A stretch of 64,000 bases of DNA, from contig NZ_MSLT01000018.1 of NCBI RefSeq assembly GCF_002149925.1, forward strand, positions 248,001 through 312,000, in the 5' to 3' direction. A model generated the notes under the pieces. That model saw only the letters and a program-made list of their open reading frames with translations. It did not search any database and had not been told where the DNA came from. The position numbers and the translations under genes are program-made. Shown piece after piece: positions 29,041-41,292 of the stretch (position 1 is the first letter of the stretch; every line of letters begins with the position of its first letter). Source of the stretch: Thioflexithrix psekupsensis (GTDB lineage Bacteria; Pseudomonadota; Gammaproteobacteria; Beggiatoales; Beggiatoaceae).

Positions 29041-30465
29041 ATGTTACTGGCATTGAGTGCATTGTTAATTTTTTTACCTGCGGCTTTCGCCTTATATGTG
29101 AGTTTAACGCAATCGGTGCAAGCTGCTTTTTTAAAAGTTTATATTCCTACACTTTTTTTATTACCGAGTTATTATTACTTCGATCCGCCAGTATTGCCGG
29201 GGGTGGATTTTAACCAATCAGCGATGTTGGTTTTATTTTTTATTTGGTTGATTCGGGGGAGTCCGGGCTGGTGGTTTTCTTTTACGGATATTTTAGTCTT
29301 TAGTTTTGTGGGATTTGTTGGTTTTTCCGAATATATCACTTCAGGTTATAAAGATGCGCAAAATTTAGTTTTTGCTAATTTGGTGTCTGTGCTATTTCCT
29401 TATATTATTGCCAAAAGTTTAATTGAACCTTTTAATTTGCGTGTATCCGTTGCCAAACAAATTGCGATTTATTTGGTGATGGTCAGCCTTCTTTCTATTT
29501 CGCAGTTTATTCTAACGGGCTGGAGTTTGTGGCATCGTATTTTGGGACATTTTTTTTCGGGACAGGGCTGGCAATGGATACCACAAGAGCGTTGGGGATT
29601 TGGTAGAATTACGGGGCCTTATGGTCATGCGATTTTAGCGGGAATTATGTTTGCGGTGGGGTATCGGCTGCAACGTTGGTTAGAATGGTCGGGAGAATGG
29701 CCGAGACGTTGGAATAAATTGGCGTGGTGGCCGTTGCCATTGGGTTTAACGATGAGTTTAATTCTTCTCATGGGCATGATCATGACCTTGTCGCGGGGGC
29801 CGTGGATTGGGGCATTTTTAGCGGTTTTTATTGTTTTTATTGGGCGTTTTCCTTGGCGTTGGACGGCGGTGGTGGTGATTTTGACTGCCGGTTTTATTTT
29901 AACGCCCATTGCTATTGAACGGTTTGCAGGTTATGTGGAAGACATCGGCCGCACCACCACTGAACATACAGAACATACTTTAGTCTATCGTTGGGAATTA
30001 TTAAGTACTTATATTGATTTGGGTAAAGAAAATTTATATTTAGGTTGGGGACGTTTGAAATGGCCAAAGATTCCTGGCCAGCGTTCAGTCGATAATCATT
30101 ATTTATTATTTTTCTTAATGCACGGCATTATTGCGGTGGGTTTATTGGTCTTTATGATCCTATTTATGCCCTTGCGATTGTTGTTTCATGACATGCGTTT
30201 ACCGATTGCGCAACCGCCGGGCAGTGGTTTTGGTTTTACGCTGGCCAGTTTATATGTGATTTATGGCTGGTCAATTGGTACGGTATTTATGGGAGAACAA
30301 ACCTTACCTTTATTTTTTATTTTATTGGGTTGGAGTGAGGGTTATTTGCGTTATGAAAAAATTCATCGTCAACACATTACTTTAGCCAAAAATGCAGAAA
30401 ATGCTGAATATTCCTCATCCATTTCTCAAGCAAAAACAAATCCATTTAAGCGAATTTTAAAATAG
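29041..30465 (+). CDS. O-antigen ligase-like polysaccharide membrane protein (Wzy/WaaL superfamily)
   Basis: A 474-residue inner-membrane protein with about ten to twelve helices. The long periplasmic loop typical of the O-antigen ligase/polymerase superfamily lies at about 300-350, containing YRWELLSTYIDLG and NLYLGWGR, with NHYLLFFLMHGIIAVG behind it. An Arg after the MTLSRGPWIG helix matches the conserved functional arginine. It may polymerise or ligate an exopolysaccharide. It lies directly before hemL (9 bp) in the same direction, with a divergent DUF4124 gene upstream, and there is no polysaccharide cluster around it. Confidence 0.8.
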   Translation: MLLALSALLIFLPAAFALYVSLTQSVQAAFLKVYIPTLFLLPSYYYFDPPVLPGVDFNQSAMLVLFFIWLIRGSPGWWFSFTDILVFSFVGFVGFSEYITSGYKDAQNLVFANLVSVLFPYIIAKSLIEPFNLRVSVAKQIAIYLVMVSLLSISQFILTGWSLWHRILGHFFSGQGWQWIPQERWGFGRITGPYGHAILAGIMFAVGYRLQRWLEWSGEWPRRWNKLAWWPLPLGLTMSLILLMGMIMTLSRGPWIGAFLAVFIVFIGRFPWRWTAVVVILTAGFILTPIAIERFAGYVEDIGRTTTEHTEHTLVYRWELLSTYIDLGKENLYLGWGRLKWPKIPGQRSVDNHYLLFFLMHGIIAVGLLVFMILFMPLRLLFHDMRLPIAQPPGSGFGFTLASLYVIYGWSIGTVFMGEQTLPLFFILLGWSEGYLRYEKIHRQHITLAKNAENAEYSSSISQAKTNPFKRILK

Positions 30466-30474
30466 GTCACAATA

Positions 30475-31749
30475 ATGTCAATTCATTTTCAAGAAGCACA
30501 ACGTTATATTCCCGGTGGTGTGAATTCACCGGTGCGGGCATTTCGGGGCGTGGGTGGCGATCCGATTTTTATTGATCGGGCAGAGGGCGCGTATTTTTAC
30601 GACGTAGAAGGACAGCGTTATTTAGATTACGTGGGATCGTGGGGGCCGATGATTTTAGGCCATGCCCATCCCAGCGTGATCGCCGCCGTACAAGCCACCG
30701 CAGCCAAAGGTCTCAGTTTTGGCGCACCGACGGTGTTAGAAACGGAATTGGCTAAGAAAATCAATCAATTAATGCCGTCAATTGAATTAGTGCGCATGGT
30801 CAGTTCCGGTACGGAAGCGACGATGAGCGCGATCCGTTTGGCACGCGGTTACACGGGACGAGATAAAATTGTAAAGTTTTCAGGCTGTTATCATGGTCAT
30901 GTTGATTCTTTATTGGTCAAAGCGGGTTCCGGCGTGTTGACTTTGGGCTTGCCGAATAGTCCTGGTGTGCCGGCCAGTTTGGCTGAACAGACCTTGACTG
31001 TAGATTACAATAACGTGGAACAAGTGCGCGAAGTATTCGCCCAGTGGGGAGAACAAATTGCCGCGGTGATCGTAGAACCTGTGGCGGGAAATATGAATTT
31101 TATCCGTCCCTTGCCTGATTTTCTGCCGACTTTGCGCCAAGTGTGTGATCAATATGGCAGTGTGTTAATTTTTGATGAAGTCATGACGGGATTTCGGGTG
31201 GCTTTGGGCGGAGCGCAGCAACTTTTTGATATTAAACCCGATTTAACCACTTTGGGTAAAGTAATCGGCGGCGGAATGCCCGTGGGCGCGTTCGGTGGCA
31301 AGCAAGAAATTATGTCACACATTGCACCTTTAGGCGCGGTTTATCAAGCGGGTACGTTATCAGGTAATCCCGTGGCGATGATTGCCGGTTTGACCACTTT
31401 AGACTTGATCAGCGAAGTGGGTTTTTATTCTCGTTTAGAAGAAAAAATAAATAAATTGATCAATGGCTTATCTCACAGTGCCGCATCCTCAGGTATTTCA
31501 TTAATTGGAGATTATTTAGGGGGCATGTTTGGCGTATTTTTCACCGACGCAAAACAAGTCACAAATTTTGCGCAAGTCAGTGATTGTCGAGTGGATTTAT
31601 TTAAAGCGTTTTTTCATGGCATGTTAAAAGAAGGGATTTATTTCGCGCCTTCTGCATTTGAAGCAGGCTTTATGTCTTCAGCCCATTCTGAGGAAGATAT
31701 TGAGAAAACAATAGCCGCCGCGGAACGTGTTTTTAAAACATTAGTCTAA
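30475..31749 (+). CDS. hemL: Glutamate-1-semialdehyde 2,1-aminomutase HemL
   Basis: PLP enzyme that makes 5-aminolevulinate in the C5 haem pathway. The 424-residue product has [13 protein letters not shown] at the N-terminus, [15 protein letters not shown], the [10 protein letters not shown] metal-like site and the PLP lysine in [14 protein letters not shown]. The length is standard. The gene ends 25 bp before a hairpin terminator. Haem demand links it loosely with the cbb3 oxidase elsewhere in the window. Confidence 0.97.
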   Translation: MSIHFQEAQRYIPGGVNSPVRAFRGVGGDPIFIDRAEGAYFYDVEGQRYLDYVGSWGPMILGHAHPSVIAAVQATAAKGLSFGAPTVLETELAKKINQLMPSIELVRMVSSGTEATMSAIRLARGYTGRDKIVKFSGCYHGHVDSLLVKAGSGVLTLGLPNSPGVPASLAEQTLTVDYNNVEQVREVFAQWGEQIAAVIVEPVAGNMNFIRPLPDFLPTLRQVCDQYGSVLIFDEVMTGFRVALGGAQQLFDIKPDLTTLGKVIGGGMPVGAFGGKQEIMSHIAPLGAVYQAGTLSGNPVAMIAGLTTLDLISEVGFYSRLEEKINKLINGLSHSAASSGISLIGDYLGGMFGVFFTDAKQVTNFAQVSDCRVDLFKAFFHGMLKEGIYFAPSAFEAGFMSSAHSEEDIEKTIAAAERVFKTLV

Positions 31750-31773
31750 TGGCTTTATTTCCTCTCTGTTTTT

Positions 31774-31795
31774 AAACCCACCATATGGTGGGTTT
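31774..31795 (+). terminator. Intrinsic terminator after hemL
   Basis: A perfect 22-bp palindrome, arm AAACCCACCAT, would form a 9-bp stem with a 4-nt loop, followed by an AT-rich stretch. It lies 25 bp after the hemL stop. Confidence 0.75.
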
Positions 31796-31879
31796 ATTAA
31801 TTTGGTCAGAATCAGAAAAGTTTTAAATGAATCAGGTTATTTCACCTATTCTTTTTACGGTTGATTTGCCTTTGCTTAA

Positions 31880-33850
<1,971 letters not shown>

Positions 33851-33962
33851 AAGTTAGATTTGAGGTTTATCCAGAACTTATCTGGTAGGATCACAAAAGT
33901 TTCACACAGTCTGCTTATAGTGTGATAGTTCAACTGGTTAATATTTCATCAGGAGCTATCAC

Positions 33963-36191
33963 ATGTTTCAATTTAGTCGTCGTGCTTTTCTAAAAATGAC
34001 GTTGGTCAGTGCCGTTGCCTCGCAACTTGGTGCTTGTGGAGGGGATGATGATACCGTCGGCAACAATAGCAGCCACAGTGTAGTGGGTACTGCTTTTTTC
34101 CCCCAATCAGTGGCTTCTGGTGATCCAAAACCCTCTAGTGTGATTTTGTGGACACGAGTGCAAGATAGCGATTTGCAAATCACACAACGAGATGCGCTCC
34201 TACACCTACAAGTAGCGAAGGATACGGCATTTAAAAATATCGTGGTGGAACAAGCCGATTTAAACGCAGAAGCCGCGCACAATCATTGTATTAAAGTCAA
34301 GTTGACCAATTTACAGCCTTACACAACCTACTATTACCGTTTTTTATACAGTAAAAACAATGTGCGGTATCATTCCAATACGGGACGCACAAAAACCGCT
34401 CCGGCCCCTAATGAAAATATCGCCGTGCGTTTCGCCGTGTTAAATTGCCAAGATTACGTCGGACGTTATTACAACTCATTGGCGTGGCTGTTGGCACAAA
34501 CGGAAGAGCCTGATTTTGTGGTTTATGTTGGTGATTATATTTATGAGACCAGCGGCGATCCAAGTTTTCAACGTACCGGTTCAACACGTACCGTAAATTT
34601 CAGCAAGCCCGAAGAAGCGATTGCATTGGGTAGCGGTGAAACGACTTTTTTCGCCGCCGCCAGCCTATCGAATTACCGTGATTTATATCACATTTATCGT
34701 GGTGACGCGATGTTACAGAAAGTGCATGAACGTTTTCCGATGGTTGCGATCTGGGATGATCACGAATATTCTGACGATTGCTATGGTGCGACGGCAACTT
34801 ATCACAATGAAATAAAAGCAGAAAATACGCCCGAACGTCGGCAAAACGCAGAACAGGTATTTTTTGAATATATGCCGATTGATGATGAAGACGTGGGTTT
34901 AACTCAGGCATTCACCACGCCAATCAACAAGTTATTCCCCTACACTCGGTTATACCGTGATTTGCAATTTGGGCAGAATTTGCACTTGTTACTTACCGAT
35001 TACCGCAGCTTTCGCCCTGACCATTTGATTCCCGAAGACGGTTTCCCCGGTAGTGTGGTGATGGACAAAGAGGCATTGATTACGGTTTTTAACTTACAAA
35101 GTCCCGGTAATGGTGCAGCGATTTACGCGGCGCAAAAGGCATTGTTTGGGCCTTATGTGGACATGCAAAGCGCACCATGGGAGGCTTATCAAGCGGCGTT
35201 TGTGCCGATTTTAACCCAAAGCTTTATGAATGATGGCTTAACACAACAAACAGCAACAGCCAAAGCCACTCAAATCGTGATGGGTAAACTCAGTGCATTC
35301 GTATTTAATCAGTTGGTTTCACAGTATAATCAAGCGGTTGCTGGTGGTTTGATCGCAGGTAGCCAAATCGCTGCGATAGACGACGCAACTTATGCCAGTC
35401 TCGACACGGGTATTGCTTATTTACACTTAGGCAAGCAAGCCAGTTTTACTGAGTTTGGAGCGCGTTATGGTGTGGTTAAGTCAACTTTTGACCTCTACGC
35501 GGCCTATCGCTATGTTCAACAACGACAAATTGGACAACGTGCCGAAGATGTATTTGGCGCGACACAAGAAAATTGGCTCTGGCAAAAAATTCAAACTTCA
35601 CCCGCCAAATTCGTCGCATTGGCCAGTTCTGTGTCCACAGCAACCTTGGGCTGGGATTTCAGCAACAACACCGCTATTCCCGAAGCATTCCGAACGGCCT
35701 TTTATCTCAACGTCGATCACTGGGACGGCTTCCCCAACAAGCGTAAAGAACTGTTGGCACAACTGCGTCAGCGCGGCAATGCGTTTTTATTCGCAGGCGA
35801 CATTCACTCCGCATACGTGGTTGATCATGATGGCGTGGCGGATTTCACCTCGCCTGCCATTTCATCAGGTACTTTTTTTGAATTTGGACAAGACGCGGTA
35901 AAAGCACTAGGTTCAGCTTTTACAGTTGAACAGCAGGCCAGCTTACAGGCCTTGCTGACTACCGATTTTGAGCAACTCATGCAAAGTTTCTCGCCCAATT
36001 TAAAATTTGCTGACACCCGCCAGCATGGTTTCATCATGCTACAAGTGGATGCTACCCAAGTGCAAGCCACTTTCCACCTACTGCCGTCAGAATTGGTCAA
36101 CGCTGCTTACTACGAGCAGATTGATACACTAAAAGCACAAGTCACACAAAAGCGTTTTATTCTGCAAAATGGTATAGTCAACATGGTATAA
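33963..36191 (+). CDS. phoD: PhoD-family alkaline phosphatase, Tat-exported lipoprotein-like
   Basis: Phosphodiesterase/phosphomonoesterase acting outside the inner membrane. The signal has a twin-arginine motif (SRRAFLK) and ends in LGAC, so the protein may be lipid-anchored after Tat export. A PhoD N-terminal domain (FPQSVASGDPKPSSVILWTRV) precedes the catalytic core with VGDYIYE, WDDHEYSDD and AGDIHSAYV, which bind Fe and Ca in the family. At 742 residues it is longer than typical PhoD; the extra length lies mainly in a helical insert around 370-520. AGGAGC precedes the ATG. No pho-box was identified. Confidence 0.9.
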   Translation: MFQFSRRAFLKMTLVSAVASQLGACGGDDDTVGNNSSHSVVGTAFFPQSVASGDPKPSSVILWTRVQDSDLQITQRDALLHLQVAKDTAFKNIVVEQADLNAEAAHNHCIKVKLTNLQPYTTYYYRFLYSKNNVRYHSNTGRTKTAPAPNENIAVRFAVLNCQDYVGRYYNSLAWLLAQTEEPDFVVYVGDYIYETSGDPSFQRTGSTRTVNFSKPEEAIALGSGETTFFAAASLSNYRDLYHIYRGDAMLQKVHERFPMVAIWDDHEYSDDCYGATATYHNEIKAENTPERRQNAEQVFFEYMPIDDEDVGLTQAFTTPINKLFPYTRLYRDLQFGQNLHLLLTDYRSFRPDHLIPEDGFPGSVVMDKEALITVFNLQSPGNGAAIYAAQKALFGPYVDMQSAPWEAYQAAFVPILTQSFMNDGLTQQTATAKATQIVMGKLSAFVFNQLVSQYNQAVAGGLIAGSQIAAIDDATYASLDTGIAYLHLGKQASFTEFGARYGVVKSTFDLYAAYRYVQQRQIGQRAEDVFGATQENWLWQKIQTSPAKFVALASSVSTATLGWDFSNNTAIPEAFRTAFYLNVDHWDGFPNKRKELLAQLRQRGNAFLFAGDIHSAYVVDHDGVADFTSPAISSGTFFEFGQDAVKALGSAFTVEQQASLQALLTTDFEQLMQSFSPNLKFADTRQHGFIMLQVDATQVQATFHLLPSELVNAAYYEQIDTLKAQVTQKRFILQNGIVNMV

Positions 36192-36457
36192 ACTATACTG
36201 AAATTGCACTGTGTACAAAAACAGCCAGCCACCCACTTCCACGTCGTCGTCATCGACGGCGTTTCGATCCCGACTCCAACAAGGGCGCAAGGTTCATCAC
36301 ATTTGTGCAGCAATATCTTTATTTTCAATCAGTTATAAAAAATTATTTGTTATAAGGGGTTAAATTGAGAATTGCTGCTGCTCCAGTGTGGTTTGTGCAT
36401 TATGTCGTGTTGGCTTATCATAAACGCCTTGTTACATTACCCATCCCATGATCCACC

Positions 36458-36856
36458 ATGAACGCAACCGATCCAGAATGGAAAAAACGTTGGCCCCTTA
36501 AAATTTTACTCGCAGACGATAACCGCGTCAGCCAGCATGTCGCATGGTTGGTTTTGGAGAACCTCGGCCATACAGTGGACTTGGCAGAAAATGGTTTAAT
36601 TGTTTTACAGTTATTAGAAAATCAGACTTATGATATTATTTTCATGGATTTACAAATGCCAGAAATGGACGGCTTAACGGCAACCGCTGAAATTGTGCGC
36701 CGCTACCCCCCAGAACAACGCCCCAAAATCATCGCTTACACAGGAGACGAAGGCAGCCATCGCGCCGAATGTTTGGCCGTGGGAATGGATGATTTTCTCC
36801 GTAAACCCGTCAAAATTGAAGAGTTCCAAGCCATGTTGGAAAAATGGGGAAAGTAA
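36458..36856 (+). CDS. Single-domain response regulator (CheY-like receiver)
   Basis: A 132-residue receiver without output domain. Phosphoacceptor Asp is in FMDLQMPEMDG, the acidic pair is ADDN near the N-terminus, Thr is in AYTGD and the Lys in RKPVK. The sequence is closest to the receivers attached to hybrid kinases (HPt-interacting), so it may pass phosphate in a relay rather than bind flagella. No kinase is adjacent. The 266 bp upstream hold no visible gene. Confidence 0.88.
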   Translation: MNATDPEWKKRWPLKILLADDNRVSQHVAWLVLENLGHTVDLAENGLIVLQLLENQTYDIIFMDLQMPEMDGLTATAEIVRRYPPEQRPKIIAYTGDEGSHRAECLAVGMDDFLRKPVKIEEFQAMLEKWGK

Positions 36857-37068
36857 ATCACCACCAATAAAGTAAACTGATTGATTAATAGGAATAATTA
36901 ATAAAAAGTTTATCTTGACACCCGCTGGCGAATAAATAAACTAGGTAGGATAAATGGGTCAACCCCCTCAACCCATGCCATAACCCAATAAAAAACCCAT
37001 TTTGTAACTACGAAAAGTATCAAGCTATCCTTTCCATCCACACTCAAAAAATCCCAAGGAGGACATGA

Positions 37069-37524
37069 ATGAGTATCCCTCGCAGAAAATTCCTGCACCA
37101 TTCGTTGATTGGCGGCGTTGCAGCCGTGCTGTTGCCTCATGCGGTAATGGCTGAATGGCCTAAAGCTGCTTTTGAAGCGAAATCGGCCGAAGACGCATTA
37201 AAAGCCCTGTTTGAAGACCCAAGCACCACGGTGAGCGATTTAATCGAAGTTAAAGCACCTGATATTGCTGAGAATGGCCGTGTTGTTCCTGTAGAAATTG
37301 ATGCCAGTGGTTTAAGTGATGTGGAGTCCATCACTTTGATTGCTGAGAAGAACCCTGTCCCCCTGATCGCCAAATTCCATCTCACCGCATCAGCCACTCC
37401 CCAAGTGGCAACGCGCATCAAAATGGGCGGCACCAGTGATGTGGTCGCCGTAGTCAAAGCAGGTGGCAAGTTATATGTTGCCAAAAAAGAAGTTAAAGTC
37501 ACCATCGGCGGCTGTGGCGGTTAA
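37069..37524 (+). CDS. soxY: Thiosulfate oxidation carrier protein SoxY
   Basis: Periplasmic sulfur carrier. The substrate is bound to the cysteine of a C-terminal GGCGG tail, which is intact here. A Tat-type signal (PRRKFLHH, cleavage after VMA) and 151-residue length fit SoxY. AGGAGG precedes the ATG. It is followed by soxZ at 17 bp, with which it forms the carrier heterodimer. The other sox genes (soxAX, soxB, soxCD) are not nearby. Confidence 0.96.
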   Translation: MSIPRRKFLHHSLIGGVAAVLLPHAVMAEWPKAAFEAKSAEDALKALFEDPSTTVSDLIEVKAPDIAENGRVVPVEIDASGLSDVESITLIAEKNPVPLIAKFHLTASATPQVATRIKMGGTSDVVAVVKAGGKLYVAKKEVKVTIGGCGG

Positions 37525-37541
37525 TTCAGGAGCAAATCAAG

Positions 37542-37856
37542 ATGAGCGAAAGCAGTATTCGTGTACAAGCGCGGTTAAAAGATGGCATCACCCAAGTGAA
37601 AGCCCTCATCAATCACCCCATGGAGACGGGCGCACGTAAAAATGCCCAAGGCGAGTTAGTTCCCGCACACTTCATTGAAGAAGTTCAATGCAAACATAAA
37701 GATCAACTCGTGATGAATGCCATTTGGAGTGGTGGGATTTCTCAAAATCCTTACTTGTCTTTTAACTTCAAAGGCGGCGAAGTGGGTGACACCTTAACGG
37801 TGAGTTGGACGGATAATCTGGGTAAAAGTGACAGCGTAGAAGCGCAAATTCGCTAA
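37542..37856 (+). CDS. soxZ: Thiosulfate oxidation carrier complex protein SoxZ
   Basis: Partner of SoxY, a 104-residue immunoglobulin-like beta-sandwich without its own signal peptide; it is exported with SoxY. Characteristic stretches are VKALINHPMETGARKN and HFIEEVQC, and the C-terminal GGEVGDTLTVSWTDNLG. AGGAGC precedes the start. The operon ends in a strong terminator 55 bp later. Confidence 0.96.
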   Translation: MSESSIRVQARLKDGITQVKALINHPMETGARKNAQGELVPAHFIEEVQCKHKDQLVMNAIWSGGISQNPYLSFNFKGGEVGDTLTVSWTDNLGKSDSVEAQIR

Positions 37857-37911
37857 ATCACCGCATGAGATGCACGAGAAAAGAAAACCAAACCGTTTTC
37901 TTGTGGCACAA

Positions 37912-37939
37912 AAAAAATCCCCCAATTGGGGGATTTTTT
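37912..37939 (+). terminator. Bidirectional intrinsic terminator between soxZ and amtB
   Basis: A perfect 28-bp palindrome, arm AAAAAATCCCCCAA, runs straight into six T residues. The A run on the other side makes it work for the convergent amtB transcript as well. Confidence 0.92.
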
Positions 37940-37971
37940 CATGGATAAAAGTTATCGTTTATCCGAGATCA

Positions 37972-39219
37972 TTAAGATTTTTTCGCACCGAATTCAGGAT
38001 AGGCTTCCATTCCACATTCAGTAATATCAACGCCTTCAAATTCTTCTTCTTCAGAGACGCGAATACCCATCACCAACTTGATAATAAACCAAATGATAAA
38101 ACTGGCCGCAAAAACCCATGAGAAAATAACCGCCGCCCCAATAAATTGAGTGATAAAACTGGCCGTGGTATTGGTTAAAGGCACAGCCATTAAACCCCAA
38201 ATTCCCGCGATACCATGCACAGAAATTGCGCCGACTGGATCATCAATTTTTAACTTATCTAAAGCCAAAATTGCAAATACCACAATAACCCCGCCCACAG
38301 CACCAATTAAGGTTGCAAATAAAGGTGAAGGCGTTAAAGGTTCTGCGGTGATAGAAACCAAACCTGCTAATGCACCGTTTAAGACCATTGTTAAATCGGC
38401 TTTACCGAATAACAAACGAGACACAATTAACGCAGCGACTAATCCGCCTGCGGCCGCCATATTAGTATTAACAAAGACCGCAGCGACATTATTGGCACTG
38501 TCGATGGCAGCGACCTTTAATTCTGAGCCACCATTAAAACCAAACCAACCAAACCACAATAACATCGTCCCCAGCGTGGCTAAAGGCAAATTCGCACCGG
38601 GCATGGCATTAACTGCCCCATTGGGATTGTACTTACCCTTACGCGGTCCCAACAATAACACACCCGCTAACGCCGCACATGCGCCCGTTAAATGCACCAC
38701 GCCAGAACCCGCATAATCTAAAAAGCCCATTTCATTTAAGAAACCACCACCCCATTTCCAATACCCTTCAACAGGATAAATAATACTGGTCATAAACACG
38801 GCAAATAATAAAAATGCCCACAATTTCATCCGTTCAGCCACCGCACCAGACACCACTGACATTGCCGTAGCCACAAACACCACTTGGAAAAAGAAATCAG
38901 CCCGCGCTGAATAATAAGGCGCACCCTCTCCCCCTGCCAAAACCGCATCAGCCGTATGATCCGCACCTAATAAAAAACCAAAGCCCGGAATAATGCCCCC
39001 TTCAGGCGCATTGGTAGGGTACATAATTTGATAACCCAACACCATAAAACAAATGCTGGCAATCGAATATAACGACACATTTTTGGTCAAAATTTCTACC
39101 GTGTTTTTGCCACGAACCAATCCTGCTTCTAACATGGAAAAGCCCGCAGCCATTAACATGACCAATACGCCGCACATCAGGAAGTAAAAAGTATCTAATG
39201 CGTAATTTGTTTCTGTCAT
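37972..39219 (-). CDS. amtB: Ammonium transporter AmtB
   Basis: Trimeric inner-membrane channel for ammonium. Eleven helices are expected in its 415 residues. The conserved DYAGSGVVHLTG segment carries the pore Asp and first His, and ISVHGIAGIWG has the second His of the twin-His pore. The N-terminal segment resembles mature Amt without a long cleaved signal. glnK lies 48 bp upstream in the same direction, so the pair is cotranscribed and AmtB is gated by GlnK. Confidence 0.97.
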   Translation of the reverse strand: MTETNYALDTFYFLMCGVLVMLMAAGFSMLEAGLVRGKNTVEILTKNVSLYSIASICFMVLGYQIMYPTNAPEGGIIPGFGFLLGADHTADAVLAGGEGAPYYSARADFFFQVVFVATAMSVVSGAVAERMKLWAFLLFAVFMTSIIYPVEGYWKWGGGFLNEMGFLDYAGSGVVHLTGACAALAGVLLLGPRKGKYNPNGAVNAMPGANLPLATLGTMLLWFGWFGFNGGSELKVAAIDSANNVAAVFVNTNMAAAGGLVAALIVSRLLFGKADLTMVLNGALAGLVSITAEPLTPSPLFATLIGAVGGVIVVFAILALDKLKIDDPVGAISVHGIAGIWGLMAVPLTNTTASFITQFIGAAVIFSWVFAASFIIWFIIKLVMGIRVSEEEEFEGVDITECGMEAYPEFGAKKS

Positions 39220-39267
39220 CTTTTTTGGCTCTGTAAATAAAACTTAACAACAATAAAAGCGTTACTG

Positions 39268-39612
<345 letters not shown>

Positions 39613-39740
39613 CTATCCCCTAATGTTGGCAAATGATGTTGATACAACGGGTATTAAAACTCATTTTGTGAGCTGTCAGCGACACAATGCGCTAAACTAT
39701 TCTCTCTAAACACTGCCCTCACAAAAAACAGCCGTGTAAT

Positions 39741-39756
39741 TACAATAACCATGCCA
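39741..39756 (-). promoter_or_regulatory. Sigma-54-like promoter for glnK-amtB
   Basis: On the minus strand TGGCATGGTTATTGTA matches TGGCAYRNNNNTTGCW in all fixed positions but one (TTGT instead of TTGC). The GG and GT are 10 bp apart, as needed. The predicted start would be about 125 nt before the glnK ATG. Confidence 0.55.
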
Positions 39757-39861
39757 TTGAAGTTTAATTAATAAAATCAATGTGTTTAAATAAAATAATC
39801 CCCCCACTCAGAAAAAACCGATCTTTTTTGGTGCATATTGTGACCTGTGAAGCCTTTTTAT

Positions 39862-39878
39862 TGCACTAAAAAAGTGCA
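39862..39878 (-). promoter_or_regulatory. NtrC-binding dyad upstream of glnK
   Basis: TGCACTAAAAAAGTGCA is a perfect dyad of the 17-bp NtrC form (TGCAC-N7-GTGCA). It lies about 110 bp upstream of the sigma-54-like promoter, a normal enhancer distance. A half site, GGTGCA, about 45 bp nearer that promoter could be a second weak site. The dyad is 30 bp before the lemA start, so it might also influence that gene. Confidence 0.65.
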
Positions 39879-39908
39879 TTTATACTTATTTTTACAAGGA
39901 GGAGAAAT

Positions 39909-40499
39909 ATGACTACATTTCTATGGGTTTTATTGGGATTAGGCTTCATTATTTTTTACATCGTTTATGTACAAAATCGCTTAGTGATTTTGCGTAATCG
40001 GTTTAAAAATGCCTTTTCCCAGATTGATATTCAGCTCAAACGTCGTTACGATTTAATCCCCAATTTAGTCGAAACCGCCCGCGCCTACATGACCCATGAG
40101 CGAGAAACGCTAGAAGCCGTCACCAAAGCGCGTCAACAAGCGGTTCAAGCCAGTCAACAGGCCCGCCAACATCCCGATGATGCCGCTGCCATCCAAGCCT
40201 TAGTCAGTGCGGAAACCATTTTGACCGGAAGCATGGGGCGATTGTTTGCGTTAAGCGAAAACTATCCCGAATTACGCGCCGACCAAAGCATGGCGCAAGT
40301 CATGGAAGAACTCACTTCAACCGAAAATCGCATTGCCTTTGCACGACAACATTACAATGATTCAGTGATGATTTATAATAGCTACCGGGAGCAATTCCCA
40401 CAGGCGTTATTTGCTCAAAATTTTGGCTTCCGCGAGGCGGAATTTTTCCGCTTAGAAACCCCAGAGGCGCGCAATACATTAAAAATTTCTTTTCGCTGA
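39909..40499 (+). CDS. LemA family membrane protein
   Basis: A 196-residue protein with one N-terminal membrane helix (about 5-22) and a long alpha-helical bundle. The family signature is present: NRLVILRNRFKNAFSQIDIQLKRRYDLIPNLVETAR. The AAGGAGGAG ribosome site is strong. LemA proteins are of uncertain function and often neighbour TPM-domain or M48 peptidase genes; neither is seen here. The coding sequence ends 52 bp before an OmpR-type regulator. Confidence 0.92.
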   Translation: MTTFLWVLLGLGFIIFYIVYVQNRLVILRNRFKNAFSQIDIQLKRRYDLIPNLVETARAYMTHERETLEAVTKARQQAVQASQQARQHPDDAAAIQALVSAETILTGSMGRLFALSENYPELRADQSMAQVMEELTSTENRIAFARQHYNDSVMIYNSYREQFPQALFAQNFGFREAEFFRLETPEARNTLKISFR

Positions 40500-40551
40500 T
40501 GATTGAGCCACTTTATCCAAAATAATACCCCCACAGAATAGGTAATTAAAA

Positions 40552-41292
40552 ATGACGACAAATAATGACAAATATATTTTAGTGATTGATGATGATTTAT
40601 CGCTCATTGAATTGCTAAAAAATTATTTGTCTGATAAAGGCTTTAAAGTGGATGGCATTTCTGACAGTGATGAATTAGACCCTTATTTGCTGCATCACCG
40701 TGTTGATTTAATTTTATTAGATTTAATGTTAGTGGATGATGATGGTTTAACGATTTTGCGGCGTTTGCGGGAAAAAGGCGTTTATTATCCTGTAATTATG
40801 ATGTCGGCCAATGGACATACGGTAGAGCGGGTGGTGGGGTTGGAAGTGGGGGCGGATGATTATTTATTAAAACCAGTCGATTTACGCGAATTATTGGCAA
40901 GGATTCGTGCAGTTTTGCGGCGTTGTGAGTTGCATCATCCTGATATGAAAAGTGGGTTGCATTATCAATTTGGTGATTATTTTCTTAATAATGATACCCG
41001 TAAATTATTACGCGGTAAAAAAGAAATTCCTTTAACCAATATTGAGTATAATTTATTACTCACTTTGGTACAAAGTCCCAATCGAGTGCAATCCAGAGAT
41101 GATTTATTAGCCGTGTTAAAATACGGACAGGAGACATTAAGTCGTAGCATTGATGTGCATATTCGCCATTTACGCTGTAAAATTGAACCTGATCCCAGCA
41201 AACCTATTTATATTTGTACCTCTCGCGGTAAAGGCTATATTTTTTACAACAATCCCAATGCCCATATCGAAGAGGATCAAAGCACAGATTGA
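40552..41292 (+). CDS. OmpR/PhoB-family response regulator
   Basis: A 246-residue regulator with receiver domain (about 8-125; acidic pair in VIDDD, phospho-Asp in LLDLML, Lys in LLKPVD) and a winged-helix DNA-binding domain (about 140-235; LTNIEYNLLLTLVQSPNRVQSRDDL and SRSIDVHIRHLRCKIE parts). No histidine kinase is adjacent, so the signal is unknown. The last 16 bp overlap the 3' end of the convergent gene. Confidence 0.9.
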   Translation: MTTNNDKYILVIDDDLSLIELLKNYLSDKGFKVDGISDSDELDPYLLHHRVDLILLDLMLVDDDGLTILRRLREKGVYYPVIMMSANGHTVERVVGLEVGADDYLLKPVDLRELLARIRAVLRRCELHHPDMKSGLHYQFGDYFLNNDTRKLLRGKKEIPLTNIEYNLLLTLVQSPNRVQSRDDLLAVLKYGQETLSRSIDVHIRHLRCKIEPDPSKPIYICTSRGKGYIFYNNPNAHIEEDQSTD

